NCBI RefSeq assembly: GCF_048544455.1
Contig: NC_133537.1
Location: forward strand, 308,053,738-308,117,737
DNA: 64,000 bases
DNA from: Silene latifolia
Lineage: Eukaryota; Streptophyta; Magnoliopsida; Caryophyllales; Caryophyllaceae
Reading direction: 5' to 3'
Position 1 is the stretch's first letter. Each line of letters starts with the position of its first letter. A program made the position numbers and the translations under genes. Shown here piece after piece: positions 24,650-36,557 of the stretch. The notes beneath the pieces were generated by a model, which saw only the letters and a list, made by a program, of their open reading frames with translations, was not told where the DNA came from and ran no database searches.

Positions 24650-24860
24650 GTACGTTTCAAGTCACTAGCAAACACACATTTGTGATTTATTAATGAGAAA
24701 AATTGGTGACAATTCCCTTAGTTCTCCAAATACACAATGTGGAAAAGATACATATTCCACATATGTATTCAGAGAACATTGGAGAAAATTGCAACCAAAT
24801 TCTTTTCTCATTAATAAAATCACAACTATGTGTTTACTACCTAAGTGACTTGAAACGTAC
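24650..24860. mobile_element. fold-back insertion inside the CACTA element
   Basis: GTACGTTTCAAGTCACT at the left is mirrored by AGTGACTTGAAACGTAC at the right. The arms continue with AACACA, TTGTGAT, TTATTAATGAGAAAA and GGAGAA blocks for ~85 bp per arm. Non-coding MITE-like palindrome. The flanking ~45-bp duplication TTACATCTAACACCACACGA lies at 24,503 and 24,584. Confidence 0.65.
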
Positions 24861-25408
24861 AAAGACAGTCCCAAAATGGGGACTATTCAAGAATTGCTCC
24901 TAATGAGTAATTCTTGAAGCGAATACTAGGTCATTATATATTAAACAAGTTGTCAAAATTATAAGGCAAATTTATACAATCCCCTAATCAAATGACATTA
25001 CTAATTTAACAAATTTATACATCATGCTCATTCTAACTTAATTTCGTTAATTATAAGGCAAATTTATACAATCCTAACATTATACTACCTTCATAAAACT
25101 ATACTACCTTCAACAATACTACTTTAATATTACTAAAACTAAGTTACTACCTTCAATAATACTAATATTATCAAGATAACCTTCAATTACATCCCCTAAT
25201 CAAATCACATTACTAATTTAACAAATACCCCAATTTCTAACCCTAACTCAAATTAATTAACAAAAATGCTAATTAAATTACAACTACATACATTAATAAG
25301 CATCACTAATGTATAAATTACAACTAGATACTAAATAAGCATCACAACTTAAACAAAATATGAAGGATTGAAGTAATTAAATCAATTTGAGTCGAAAACA
25401 AACCTTTA

Positions 25409-25609
25409 TTAAAAAGAAAAACAAAGGGTCGGTAGTGATGTGGTGATGTGGTGTGCGGATGGCGGCGGCGAGTGGTGGCGTCCGGTGGTCGTTGTAGTTG
25501 GTGGTGGCGTCGGGTCGTCGGGTTTTTTGTAGCTTTTTTTTTTGGTTGATGATAGAATGAATGAAGGGGGACGGGGTGAAGAAACTGGCAAAAAAAAATT
25601 AACAGGCAA
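25409..25609. repeat. GTGGTGG-rich low-complexity tract in CACTA right arm
   Basis: A G/T-rich stretch with GGTGGTGGCG and GTGGCGTCCGG words lies just inside the right subterminal repeats. The 66-aa proline/serine/threonine-rich frame on the minus strand reflects composition. Confidence 0.5.
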
Positions 25610-25848
25610 TTAGCGACCGTTTTTGGTCGCCAAATTGGCGACGGGTATTGGTCGCTAAATTTGGCGACTGTTTTCGGTCGCCAAATTGGATAATATTCGG
25701 TCGCCCTTGGATTTCATACGGATTTTTGGATAAAAAGCTACAGTCGCCAAATTGGAGACTGTTTTCCGTCGCCCGAGTTTTTTTATCTGTCGCCAAATTG
25801 GCGACTGTAGCTTCTCTGTCGCCTTTATCTTGTTTTCTTGTAGTGAAC

Positions 25849-28337
25849 AAGGTATTCTATATTGTCAAAAAATCTGAGCCTCAAATAAAAGATCCTGACA
25901 CATTAAATGCATTCAGTACTCCATAACAATATATGGTATTGTTGGATAGTGGAACATTTTGGGAAGACGGAGATGGTCATGAGGAAGACAAAGTCACTTG
26001 GGTGAGACGATAAGAATGACGGGTGATGGTTTCTGTTCTCCAATTGATGGATCCTGTTCTCCAACGTTCATTATTGAACATTATTATTCAGCCCACGATA
26101 ACAAAAAAGAAAGGTAACAAGTAATACTCAGAGAATACCACCAAGAACAACACCGAGCGGATTCTCATCGGCAGCTAGACCAATAGTTGCCAGCTACAAA
26201 TAAGCCATACATTATAAATAGGGGAATGCTGGAGCATTGAAGTAAAAATACTTTCCTCGAATTTTAGAACTAAAAGGAAACAATTCTAAATTTCAGAGTC
26301 TAGCCTACCTGGCTCTTGTCACCCCATTAGCCGAAGAAAGCTATAAAAAATGCGTGCAGAAGCAAAAAAAAAAAAAAAAAATAAACACCCACTCAAATTA
26401 GCAACCTTAAAACAACGTTATAAGTAAATTTAACAGTCACTATGACATCAATTTTTCGGTTAACTTTAAGGAGGATTGGTGATAGAAATTGAGTGAGAAA
26501 GGGTATGTTTTTCTTCTCATCATCATCATCATCCTGAAACACACAATAAGTTTTATCATCAAGCAGTCATGCTACATCTAATATCTTAATCAATGCGTCC
26601 AAAAGAATCCTCTGTTATTTTTCAATGGGCGACAATTGAAACCGTCACATCAACTCCTTATCGCGAATGCTATTACATCAACTACTCATCGTTTCACTCG
26701 TCAACAACTACACACAGAAATATCACTATCAATAACTACAAAGATCAAATAAAAAAAACCTTGAACGAGCTGTCATGCTCTCCTCCCGAACCGCAGTCTG
26801 ATTCATGTATCCCTAAAAAAAGCTGGAATCACAACCCAAAAAAAGTGGCAAATATAAGCAATATAGTTTAGTAGAAAGCATATAATATGAACAACAAAAA
26901 ACCCAAACTAATCTAACTGAATAATAAATTGACAAACAAAAGTTATAGTAGGAAAAAAACAAATCAAGATCAAAATCAAAATGGATAAATACAATGAGGG
27001 GGAATGACACATGAAGTCATGAACTAAGAGTAGTTAAATTAGTACCTGCCAAATCGCAGCACCAAGAGCTCTTCTAAGCCGCCTGATGGTATCCCGTCTC
27101 TCTTCGCACTAAGTGATCTTCGGAGCATTATTACGTGCTTTAACCTATTCTTAACAGATACAACACTAAAACTAAGCTCCTTTTACTATAAAAAAAAGTT
27201 AGAAAATCAACCAAAATGCACATATTAAACTCCACAATTAACATAAAAAGGTGAAGATTGAAAGAAACAAAGCCGAATGAACTGACCTTGGATATGGAGA
27301 GCCTGACCATATTTCCTGTTATTTCAACCAGTCACGAACTATAAAAGAATAAAAAAAACATCTTCTACTACTCTCTAATTCCAAACTCTTCAAATACCCT
27401 ATAAATTTCAACCTAAAATAAACACATTTATAACTAAAATAGAAACTAAGAAAGAATAAAAGAGAGATGTGCAATATAAGACCACATTCTTTAAACAAAA
27501 CCAACAAATTTATGACTCACCATTTGTAAAAAGCCTAAAAAACACAAAATATTAAGCATAAAGCCAAAAAACCTAATGACACAAAATGAAAATATGTAAA
27601 ACAAAAGTAAAGAGAAAACCTGGAACATTGAAGGAAAAAACAATGGGAACATGGTGATTCAAGTTACTGGCAGCGACAATAACAGCTGGCTGAGTCTCAA
27701 TCAAGTTAATAGATCAGTTGTTGATGTGTGTGGCATCGCTGAAAAAAAAAAACAAAAAAAAAACGTTTAAACAACAATGACAATCTTATTTAGAGAACAA
27801 GAAGGAGACTATATCGCAACATCGACACTGAAGTTCAAAATCTAAGTGATCAATGTCAATCAAATTCACAAAACAAAACTCAACAAATGATCGATCACAC
27901 ACCATCTGTTGATGATATTCTGATCCTATACAATTAATATGCTAACAGATAACAGGAATGATAAAAAAATTGCATAATTAACTGCAAAGCAGTGTTAAAC
28001 CATCAATTTAAAAATTGCCCACACCCTTCTTGCAGTAAAATCAAAACCTACAGGAGTAAAAAGTTTCAAGTTTGAAGGCAAGGAGACAAAATTGCACATC
28101 AACATCAATTGTGGACATAATTATATAACTAAATCAAACTAAGAACACAGTAATTTGACCCTAACATGAAACAATAACTTCAGATGATAATCCCATAATT
28201 TCAATAATTTCAATTTTGTTTGAAATTATACTGTTCTGATTCTGATCTATAAAGGTATGAAGATTCGATAACTGTAATAAGAACGATTAAGAAAATACCA
28301 TATTAATGGTGGATTAAAAAAGATGGGAAATAAAGAC
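25849..28337. other. intergenic, exon-like scraps only
   Basis: AT-rich DNA to the left of the promoter-like module at 28,338. A minus-strand exon-like piece near 27,135-27,045 can read LSAKRDGIPSGGLEELLVLR before a GTAC donor, but no family was recognised. The 92-aa ORF at 26,593 has no recognisable domain. Confidence 0.35.
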
Positions 28338-28713
28338 TTACCTCAAACAAAAAGGTGTCTTATTGTTGATAGTTTGAGAAGCAAGGAAGAAGAACGAAGG
28401 GGACGGTGAGATGAGATGGTGAAGGAAAATGCAGATGATGAAGGGAGATGATGGAATCAATAGGAGGAAGTGTACGTAGAAAGAACAAAATGAATGAAGA
28501 AGAGCTAAAGAAGAAAATGAGTGGAGGAGAGGAATCGACAGGCCCAAAGTGTTGGTAGTAAGGAGCAGTAAAAGTTGGAGGAGGCCCATATTCATTCCGT
28601 AAGTATGCTCAACAACCAGCCCAAACCCAAATAAGCAGCACTATTCATTAGATGAGTTACTATTCATTAGTGAATAGTAAATATCCCCTCACACTTTTAT
28701 AAAAGGTGTAAGA
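28338..28713 (-). mobile_element. Helitron-like 5' end with leader module (copy Z)
   Basis: On the minus strand it starts TCTTACACCTTTTATAAAAG, then the hairpin TTACTATTCACTAATGAATA and a second AATGAATAGTG. A leader with a short ORF (MNMGLLQLLL...) follows and ends at donor TGAG|GTAAGT. It lies 11 bp from the CTAG of Helitron H2. It shares the tandem TATTCA/TGAATA hairpin plan with copy W near 36,557. Confidence 0.4.
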
Positions 28714-28724
28714 TATATATTATA

Positions 28725-30320
28725 CTAGTTGGTTGCACGGCGCGCGTTGCGCGCCGTCCCCCAAGTTATTTTAATTGTTTACGTTTCAAATGCATAGTTG
28801 CGATTCTTGATTTTGTTTGGTTTTCTGTGCATTTCCATGGGCGGTCACTATGAAATTCTTGTCGTTATATTTTTTTTGGAAGTTTGAATCGATTGCAAAC
28901 AAGATCACATTCGTAAATATTTCGTATCTAACTTTGAAGGGAACATGAATATACGATATGGTTCGGTTGTCTGTACATATTGACTATCGATCACAATGAA
29001 ACTCTTGTTGTTATATTATTTTGATGGTTGAATCGATTGCAAACAAAATTATAACCTTTCATAAATAATTTGTATTTGACTTTGTTGAGAGCATGAATAT
29101 CCGAATATGACTACACTTTTTGGTTAGATGGTTAACTGTTAAAGAATACAATTACATGGAATACATAAGACATTAGCATTATATTGTACTTTGCGAAGTA
29201 ACGTAAACATCACACCTCCTCCTCTCCTTCCTCCTAAGACTAATCGCTCTTCTCCCCTTAGCCCTCCTTACTCCTCATCTTCCTTCTCCTTTTCCCAAAC
29301 CTTCCTCATACCCCTTTACTTCGTCATCCCCTTTATCTCCCTATGTTCTCTTCAACGTCGTCGCATCCTAAACCATGTTTTCTTCTTCAACCTAGTATTC
29401 CTCCTTCCTTTTCCTCTTTCTCCTTCCTTATACCTTCTATGTTTCCTTATCCTCCTCTTATATATCCTCCATTTCCCCTTTTCCTCAACTTTCTCTTATA
29501 TTAACTCCTCCCATTTTTCCTCGTACTCCTCCTCCATCCTCCATAAATTCCCCTTTCTCCTCTCTCTCCCTTGCTCTTTTTTTTTCCTCTTATCGTTCAC
29601 ATCCTTCCATTTCTATTCCCCTTCCCGACCTCATATTCTTTCCCCTTAATCTATTTCTCGACCTATATCCCTTTCTCCTTCCCCCATCTATATTCTCCTC
29701 CTACTATTTGTGTTACTCCCCTTATCACTTCCTCCTTCTCTTCCCCCTATTCTTCAGCCCTTTACCCTCGTTCTCTTCTTGGCCCCTTTATTTTTCTCTT
29801 TAACGTTGCCGCTTCCTAATCCCCATCCTCCTCCCTTTTCTCATCCACCTTATCCGCTTTCCTATTCCTTCTCCCCCCTTCTATTTTCGTGTCTCAATTC
29901 TCTTCTTAACAATTATCTTCCTATAATGAATGGCTAGGAAATGGTGGAATTTAATTTATAATTTTTGTTAATTTCTCATTGTAATCACTTCTCTTCTTAT
30001 TAGTACTCGCCTTTTTCCTCCTACCCTTCTTTCTCCTCTTTCCCCGTACCTCTTCATCTCTCTTGTGCTCCTTTTTCTCTCCTCGTCTTCTCTCTAACAT
30101 CCTCGCGCCCTTAACCACCTCCCCCGGCCCCCACCTCCCCATTTTCTCCTTTTTCTCTCTCATAATACTCCTTTTTCACTATGTCCTCGAGATATTAATC
30201 CTTATCTTTCCCTTTCTCTTTTTCCTCCCTATCCCTTCTTATTTCCTTCTTCTTATAGCTCGCATCCGGGTTCTTTGGTTTTACATAATTGAACCAATCA
30301 TGATGGATCTTGTTAGTCGA
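28725..30320 (-). mobile_element. Helitron H2, 3' end and body
   Basis: The minus-strand terminus is a strong hairpin (ACGGCGCGC, loop, GCGCGCCGT), then GCAACCAA, CTAG and T. The adjacent ATTAAAATAACTTGG is shared with H1 (ATTAAAATATCTTGG). The body again carries two pyrimidine-rich blocks (29,205-29,930 and 29,985-30,260) separated by CATTGTAATCACTTCTCTTC. The 5' end was not found, so the right limit is approximate. Confidence 0.7.
29205..30260 (+). repeat. pyrimidine-rich degenerate minisatellite (H2)
   Basis: C/T-rich on the plus strand with the same recurrent phrase as in H1, for example CTCTTCAACGTCGTCGCATC at 29,347, CTCTTTAACGTTGCCGCTTC at 29,795 and CTCTAACATCCTCGCGCCC at 30,090. Open frames through it are compositional. 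Confidence 0.7.
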
Positions 30321-31634
30321 TTACTTGCTTAGAACACAGTGCATCATATATAGATTCTAAGCGGATACGATATTGGTTAGTTGCCATTATTTCCTTACTA
30401 TTCCCTCTTTAAATTTCGACTCTTTAAATTTCTTCATATTTCTCATTTTTAATTAATTTAAATATTAGTCCCAACCTTAAATAACAGAAGATGAAAGATA
30501 TTACGTTGTCATAAGAACAAATTAAATGATTTTGTTTAATTAGTGATCTCATATTAAGACCTTCGAATATCTATATTAAATTAAATTAAATTAAGAAGTG
30601 TGGAATTTAGTCAATTTAACATTCCTTCCCATCCGACTAATTTAAATTAGGCTCAAGAGTGCAAACCAAATAAATAAACTCTAAAACGTTTTAAATAACT
30701 AAATCACAAATTCTCGGTTAAGACTTAAGACCTACAGAAATAAATACTTCGTAGTTCGCAATCGAACAGAATACAATAGGCCACCGATTACGATGCTCTA
30801 CCAACAATCATAGGTAGAAGTAGTAATGATTGACTTGCCAACCAAATAATAGCTTTATCAATCGTCTTTGAAGTAGTTGGATATTATGAGTGTATTCTTT
30901 ATGTTATTACGTCAAACAGAATAGATAGCTGCCTTCCCACATGATATCAACAATAGTATTAGGACCACTGGACCACATCAATTCAGAAACATAAAACTAA
31001 TTTTCATCAAATCTTTTAAAATCACGACGGCCACCGTTCACCGTCAATAGCCAGTAACTCATCTCCCCATCCCCTCGCGGGAAAATACAGAAATCAAACT
31101 CGTCAACTCAAGGTTGAGGGATAACTCGGAACATCAACGTTTCCATGTATATAAACAATACAACAATGAATCTCGAGTTACTGCTCAAAATTTGAATACT
31201 TGAGAGTCAATATAAAATCCTGATAAAACTATGGAAAATGTAGTAGTAGTAGTAGTAATACAAAAATCAAAAGATAAAAGATAAGATGGCAAACTAACCT
31301 TAAAAGCTCAGGAATTAAACCAAACAATCTATATGTGAAGTCTCTCTACATGTACACAACAGGCTATCTAACTCCACCCCACAACCAACGGAAGACTACA
31401 AGGCCATGTATAGTATGCTCCATCCACCTTCTGCTCTCCCCCAATTTCGTAGCCAAAATTATAATAACCATGGTCCATGACCAATTCCTCCAACTCGGGT
31501 CGGGTCGGGTCGGTCCTACCAAACGTGTTTTTGAAACTGGGGCTCTAAACCTGAGCCGAGATCCTCTTTAACAGATTCCAGTGGAATACAGTGTCACAGT
31601 AGAATACAAGTATAATAAGCTCTGTGTATATAGA
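30321..31634. other. intergenic, no gene seen
   Basis: AT-rich DNA downstream of the O-fucosyltransferase relic. It has a short (GTA)n run near 31,235 and TCGGGTCGGGTCGG at 31,495. The ORF at 31,335-31,571 has no domain. Confidence 0.4.
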
Positions 31635-33874
31635 TCACATGCTATTTAACGGTTCCTCGGGTATGAGACATTCTTGAGGATTATAGTAGAAATAGTCCTC
31701 TTCTTTCGGTCGGTCTGGAATGACCAGCCTTTTAGTTGATTTTCCAATGCGATGTGCATGAGTTTGCTTCACAGCATCTGAGAACTCATCCCAACTCAGT
31801 GATCTAGATGTATATTTGTCTATCAAATCAACCAACAGTCTTCGGTCCAATAAGACAGTCATTTTGTAACCAAGGTACCTAAAAGGCATCAAATACCATG
31901 AATGACTCTTCATATAATTTGGAAAGATACTCCCTCTGTCCCCGCTAAAAGTCTACCTTTGGTTTTGGATCGTTCTTTATGTAAGCGTGTGCAAGTGGCA
32001 AGATAGTCTCCACCACATAAATGCACAAGGAAATGTAACTTGAAATAGGTAGACTATCTTCAGGGACAGAACGCTTAATTAAAATCAAGAAAGCATATCC
32101 ATAATGAGAATTATGAGACAACATCGGTTAGCAGAACAACTGAACCTAAAAGATCAAAACAAAAATCAGAAATTTTGCTTCATTATCTCTTCCCTAGAAA
32201 GTTATTTATTCGTACAAATTCAGCCTTCCTAAGTTTTTAAATTAGCTTATCTTTTAAATTTGACCCTTGTGTATACAAATTTGACCCTCTAGACCTTCAC
32301 TCAATTAGAGTGTAGATGTCGATGTCAACCTCGGTACTGCTTTGCAATACAGTTCACAAGGTTTTGAAGATTACCGTAACTGTATTTTGAGGCGGTGCAG
32401 CGTCAACTAATTCAGAGATCAACCTCAAACAGAGACTTAAATAATAATATGATTTTAAAGATCACTAAAATCAAAGATTGTGTGCCTCACAGAAACCATA
32501 CGTCCCCTCCTTCCCCATGCCCGATTTAAATCCCCTCCTTCTAGGCAGAAAAAGGTGAAGCGGTAATATATAATTTAATCTGTACCCAAAATAATAAGTG
32601 GTACCTGCGATATCCCTCAACAACTTTGGCCATATTACCATCATAAGTTGGGAGGAAGATGTCGCTCTCCAGTGAAACGAGGTAATCTAGAGCAACCATT
32701 TGGGACGAATGATTCTGAAAGAATCTCAAGTCTGCTGGATTGAGCAATGTCTCCTTGCTCACTTGTGTTATTATACGATAACGGCTTATGAGAAGCTATG
32801 AAACAGTATCATAAGTTCCAAAATACATATGATTGATAAACCAAATGCATATGTTATGAACTAATCAGCTTCGGGTATCTAGTAACTGGGATCAATATCC
32901 AAAGCCCTAAACACCAACGTTGTTTCCTCTGGCGTTAATGGGCATAGTCCATGTTTCCGTTTCAGATCAGAATTAATGATTTTCTCTTTCCACCATGGAT
33001 ATGCATATCTAGTATTGCCAAGGGACGGAAAGTCATCAATGTATAAGCATGATAGAGCAACGGAAGATACACAATGAGCTTAAGGCTTGACTAATAGAAA
33101 TATGGGGAGAACACTGCACTCATTCTTGTCAAGTCCTCCACTTCCTCGCTATTGCAGCCTTGGGTACAACCGGAGAATGCCAGCATGTCCATCTCGTATC
33201 GCAAATGAAGAACCAAAAAGTGACCTTTGCCTCAGCAATTTAACAACCCTTCTTCCTAGCTCCTCTATTTGTGAAGTAAATCCTAACCCACTGAGATTAA
33301 CACGGCATCTAAACCTTTGGATTTCCAAAGGTTGACCATTATTCGTAAGCCGGGCATCAGTTCTATTTAGATCCAAAACCTTGTACTTTTGTATCAAAGG
33401 AAGGATCTGATATCACCAAATAAAAGTGGAGTTGTAATAGAGACTCGGTGAAACCAACAAAGAAAAAACCTGATATGCTAGATTGCTAGGACTAACCTGA
33501 TTATGATAGTAAGATATATCAGACCAACTAACAGGAGCCATTGTATAAACCTTTCCAGCCTCTACCCTTTTCTTGAGCCTCGGTGGGAGCTCCTTCAAGA
33601 TCCTTACCTCATCTCTTAAGGATGAAATAAAATGATCTACATCAAATATGTCTTGAAATTCACTGCCAAATCGAGTAACTTAATTAGAACGTCTTTCATT
33701 ATCAACAATGAATCAGTTGTTCTGAAAATAGGTAGACAATTTCCAGAGACTACCCAGCATACAAGAGATTAAGACAATAACATGCCTAGGATCAGCCCAA
33801 AAAGAAGTTTTATCCAGCTCCGGGATTATGAGGGTGACATTAAGGTATCTTGCAATTGCCACCATTTCACAAAT
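31635..33874 (-). pseudogene. plant O-fucosyltransferase-family gene, decayed
   Basis: Minus-strand exons match plant GDP-fucose protein O-fucosyltransferase-like proteins (Golgi-type glycosyltransferases). Exon 33,874-33,786: [25 protein letters not shown]. Exon 33,662-33,497: [20 protein letters not shown] to [10 protein letters not shown]. Exon 33,406 to ~33,108: [47 protein letters not shown]. Exon ~33,007-32,890: [20 protein letters not shown]. Exon ~32,766-32,605: [36 protein letters not shown]. Exon 31,878-31,635: KRLVIPDRPKEEDYFYYNPQ. Most splice phases agree. The first intron listed has a GC donor. Defects: a frameshift just before LHLRYEMD, a poor donor after LTRM, loss of the IYIAAGEIYGG segment after ALDID, and no recognisable N-terminus (membrane anchor and CNGGLNQMR motif). 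It is therefore most likely a pseudogene or a captured fragment. Confidence 0.85.
31930..32075. mobile_element. degenerate Stowaway-like MITE in intron
   Basis: TA + CTCCCTCTGTCCCCGCTAAA at the left is mirrored by AGGGACAGAACG + TTAA at the right. AAAAGTCTACCTTTGG is mirrored imperfectly by TAGGTAGACTATC. It sits in the last intron of the O-fucosyltransferase relic. Confidence 0.55.
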
Positions 33875-36131
33875 CTGCATAGAACACGATCAAAAGGCCG
33901 GGTTCAGGAATTCAAGGGAAGGACAACCTCAAACAAGGCCGAATTGTTCAGCAATCCATCCTCCCATGTTATCAGCTGACGCAACTCAATGGTTGTATGG
34001 CCTAATGGTCTATTATTTATGACTCTATGTAAGTCAACATGCTATAATTTCCCAGTAAGATTTACCCATTGACAATGTCCTAAACCAATATTCAAAGGCT
34101 ATGTATTAGTGTTTTTCTAGATGACTTAGCTGCTATAACATATAATTATCACTTAAAACCAGCACACCTGCATTGTAGAGGAATAACCTTTATTCATTTT
34201 GAGACCCATTACAAACCCAAGGGTCATTATGACAACTTTCTCATCGTCAATTGCCAGAACACACTCTCAGCTGCGCGTGCAATAAAGAACTACCGTAAAT
34301 TCCAATCAAACATCGAGCTGGTTTCTTGTTCTAAACATCTAAAAGTCCAAGTCTCGTTGCCCTCGTCTACCCTAAGCCCGCCAAATTATTTTTTAATTCA
34401 ACAAATACACATCTTGGTAATTATTTCCCCTAAAACAATACTGCCCACCCCCCAACTAATATCTATACTCATAAACCCCTAAAAAACACAACAAGAACAG
34501 AACCTTATGAGTTTAAAATCCAGATACGATTATCACTCAAAAGCAATTAAAAGTTCTTGAATAGTGAATATCATAGATGAATAAAAGGCTATATGGCCTG
34601 CATCAAGAACTTTTTAACACATTTCGCTACCAAGACAAGACAATGAGATCAAATTACGAATATGTATACTACCTATGATTCTTTAATTCTTTCAAGTAAA
34701 GAATATCAGAAACACCCTAAAAGAAATCTAGAACATTAAAAATAGGAGCACATAATAAGCATTAAAAAAACATCTACAAATAACAGAACATGGCACATTC
34801 CAAGCTTACATAATACTCCTTCCGTCCCGGTCAATTGTTGTCCTTTTGTTTTGGCACAAAGACCAAGGAAAGAGGAAAAGACCAATAACTAAATGACAAG
34901 TGGAACAAATTGAATGAGAATGATCAAATTACTCATCAACTTCATTTTTAAAATAGAAAGGACAACAAATGACTGAGACACCCAAATATGGAAAAGGACA
35001 ACAAATGACCGGAATAGAGGGAGTATTAATCATTAGATTGTCTCTGATGGCCTGACCTCTCTGCATCAACTTGATTCGAAGATTTATAGAAGACGGGCGG
35101 CATCTTTCGTATCTCTAGAAGCTTCGGTTAAGGTTGTGTGAGAGACCAAACTGGCGGAGACGTCGCCACCGCTTGGTAAGTGATGAGTGGTGCGTAGAAT
35201 TTGAAAATGAGAAAAACAAACTAAAGCCTATAAACTTTAATTAAACCAGTATCAAACTAAAATTACATCTCAAAAACAAAATAAAAAAAAGGGACTTTGT
35301 AAATGAGAATCATAGTTTGAGATTTGTTAGCATTCATAATCTCAGCAGCATTCCTGCAAAACACATGCTAGCATTAACATCAAAATTAAACACTTGTCAT
35401 CTAAAACTAATGAGACAGTGGTGATCTTCAAAACGTTAGAAAATAGTCATGTTTGATACCATGATGATCTTACAGGAAGTTGTTGTACATGAGTACATGC
35501 CCAGTACTATCTCGAAAAGTCAGCAAACATCACGAAATACAATCCTGCAATATTTAATCAAAAGAAAACCAAAATTAGCTCCAAAGTGATTATTGATTAA
35601 TTGACCAATAAACTTAATCAGCTCCAAACTGATTAAGCCCGCCACAAATTGATTATTGATTAAGTGACTATTTTCATATTCAAAACCCAAGGCATCGACA
35701 ATTTAAGTTTCAAGAATTTATCCCTTTTATGAAATTTATCTCTTTTATGTTCTAATTAGAAGCACTACCAATCTCCAGAAAATACAGAGATTTTATCATA
35801 AAACTTAAGAACATAAACAACCATGCATATACTAATCAATAAAAATCGAAACCCCCAAAAAACACGAAGATTATTAGAGACATACCCGGACTGAACCAAA
35901 CTTGAATCGCAGAGGATAAGAGCCAAATTGCTATAGAATCGAACTTGCGTATAATATTGGTCCCAATCGAATTGAAGGCTGTCAAAGCCATTGACCGTTC
36001 AAGAGAATTTAAAAAGAAGTAATTACCTTGATCAGGAAAAACATTTTGGTAAAAATTAACAGATAGTTCGCTCGTAGCACTGTCGCACCACTCAATTTAT
36101 CAATCCTCCCAATCAAATCACTTTCCCCAAT
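33875..36131. other. intergenic between O-fucosyltransferase relic and leader module
   Basis: The missing N-terminal exons of the O-fucosyltransferase would be expected here but were not recognised. A GC-richer piece at 35,040-35,175 may be an unidentified exon. It contains one complete Stowaway MITE. Confidence 0.4.
34816..35023. mobile_element. Stowaway MITE, complete
   Basis: TA-flanked 208-bp element with the left end CTCCTTCCGTCCCGGTCAAT and right end CAAATGACCGGAATAGAGGG + AG. GTTGTCCTTTT at the left is mirrored by AAAAGGACAAC at the right. Both TA target copies are visible (34,814-34,815 and 35,024-35,025). Confidence 0.85.
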
Positions 36132-36557
36132 TTAAACAAACCCCATATCAGTCGGAAACTCATCCGCCATATTACATTGATCATCAACGACTGATTCTAA
36201 GTTTTTACAGCGGTAACAACGATGATCGTCGGCGAATTTGTTATTGGAATGGGGATAGTGATGGATGCTAGGGTTGAGGAATCGCAATAGTGGTGTGTGT
36301 ATGTGTGTGATAGAGAGGAAAGCAATGAACAGGTGAAAGCGGTGAAAAAAGAAGGTGGATTGAGGAGGGAAAAGGCCCAAGAGAAATAGTGGATTGAGGA
36401 AATTAGGAGAGAATAAGGTAGGTGAGAAATGATTGTGTCGACAGAAGACATACAAGCCCAAACCGCAGCAAGCCCACAAAGAACAAGCCCGAAACCAATA
36501 AAGCGCTACTGTTCATTTCGCGAGTACTGTTCATTAGTGAACAGTATAAGGGGAGGA
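36132..36557 (-). mobile_element. Helitron-like 5' end with leader module (copy W)
   Basis: The minus-strand start TCCTCCCCTTATACTGTTCA leads into a hairpin (TACTGTTCACTAATGAACAG), then a second AATGAACAGTAGCGCTT. A leader with GGGCTTG words and a 115-aa frame (MWACCGLGLY...) without recognised domain follow. The arrangement parallels copy Z. If it is a Helitron 5' end, the O-fucosyltransferase relic to its left could be its cargo. Confidence 0.35.

Larger units (their letters stand above)
23135..25845 (-). mobile_element. CACTA (En/Spm) DNA transposon, non-autonomous
   Basis: The left end is CACTACAACAAATAAGG and the right end, reversed, is CACTACAAGAAAACAAG. Both are flanked by the 3-bp duplication AAC (23,132-23,134 and 25,846-25,848). 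Dense subterminal repeats built on GGCGAC/GTCGCC fill about 430 bp at the left and 230 bp at the right, as expected for transposase-binding sites of this superfamily. The interior holds a TNP1-like relic on the minus strand and a fold-back insertion. No TNP2 transposase is present, so mobility would need a partner. Confidence 0.92.

Noticed and set aside
29191-30332. ORFs of 70-152 aa in the second CT-rich block
   Set aside because: Same compositional effect as in Helitron H1. Both strands are open.
36132-36479. 115-aa ORF as a protein gene
   Set aside because: It overlaps a promoter/leader-like module with hairpins at its start. No domain and no linked exon.
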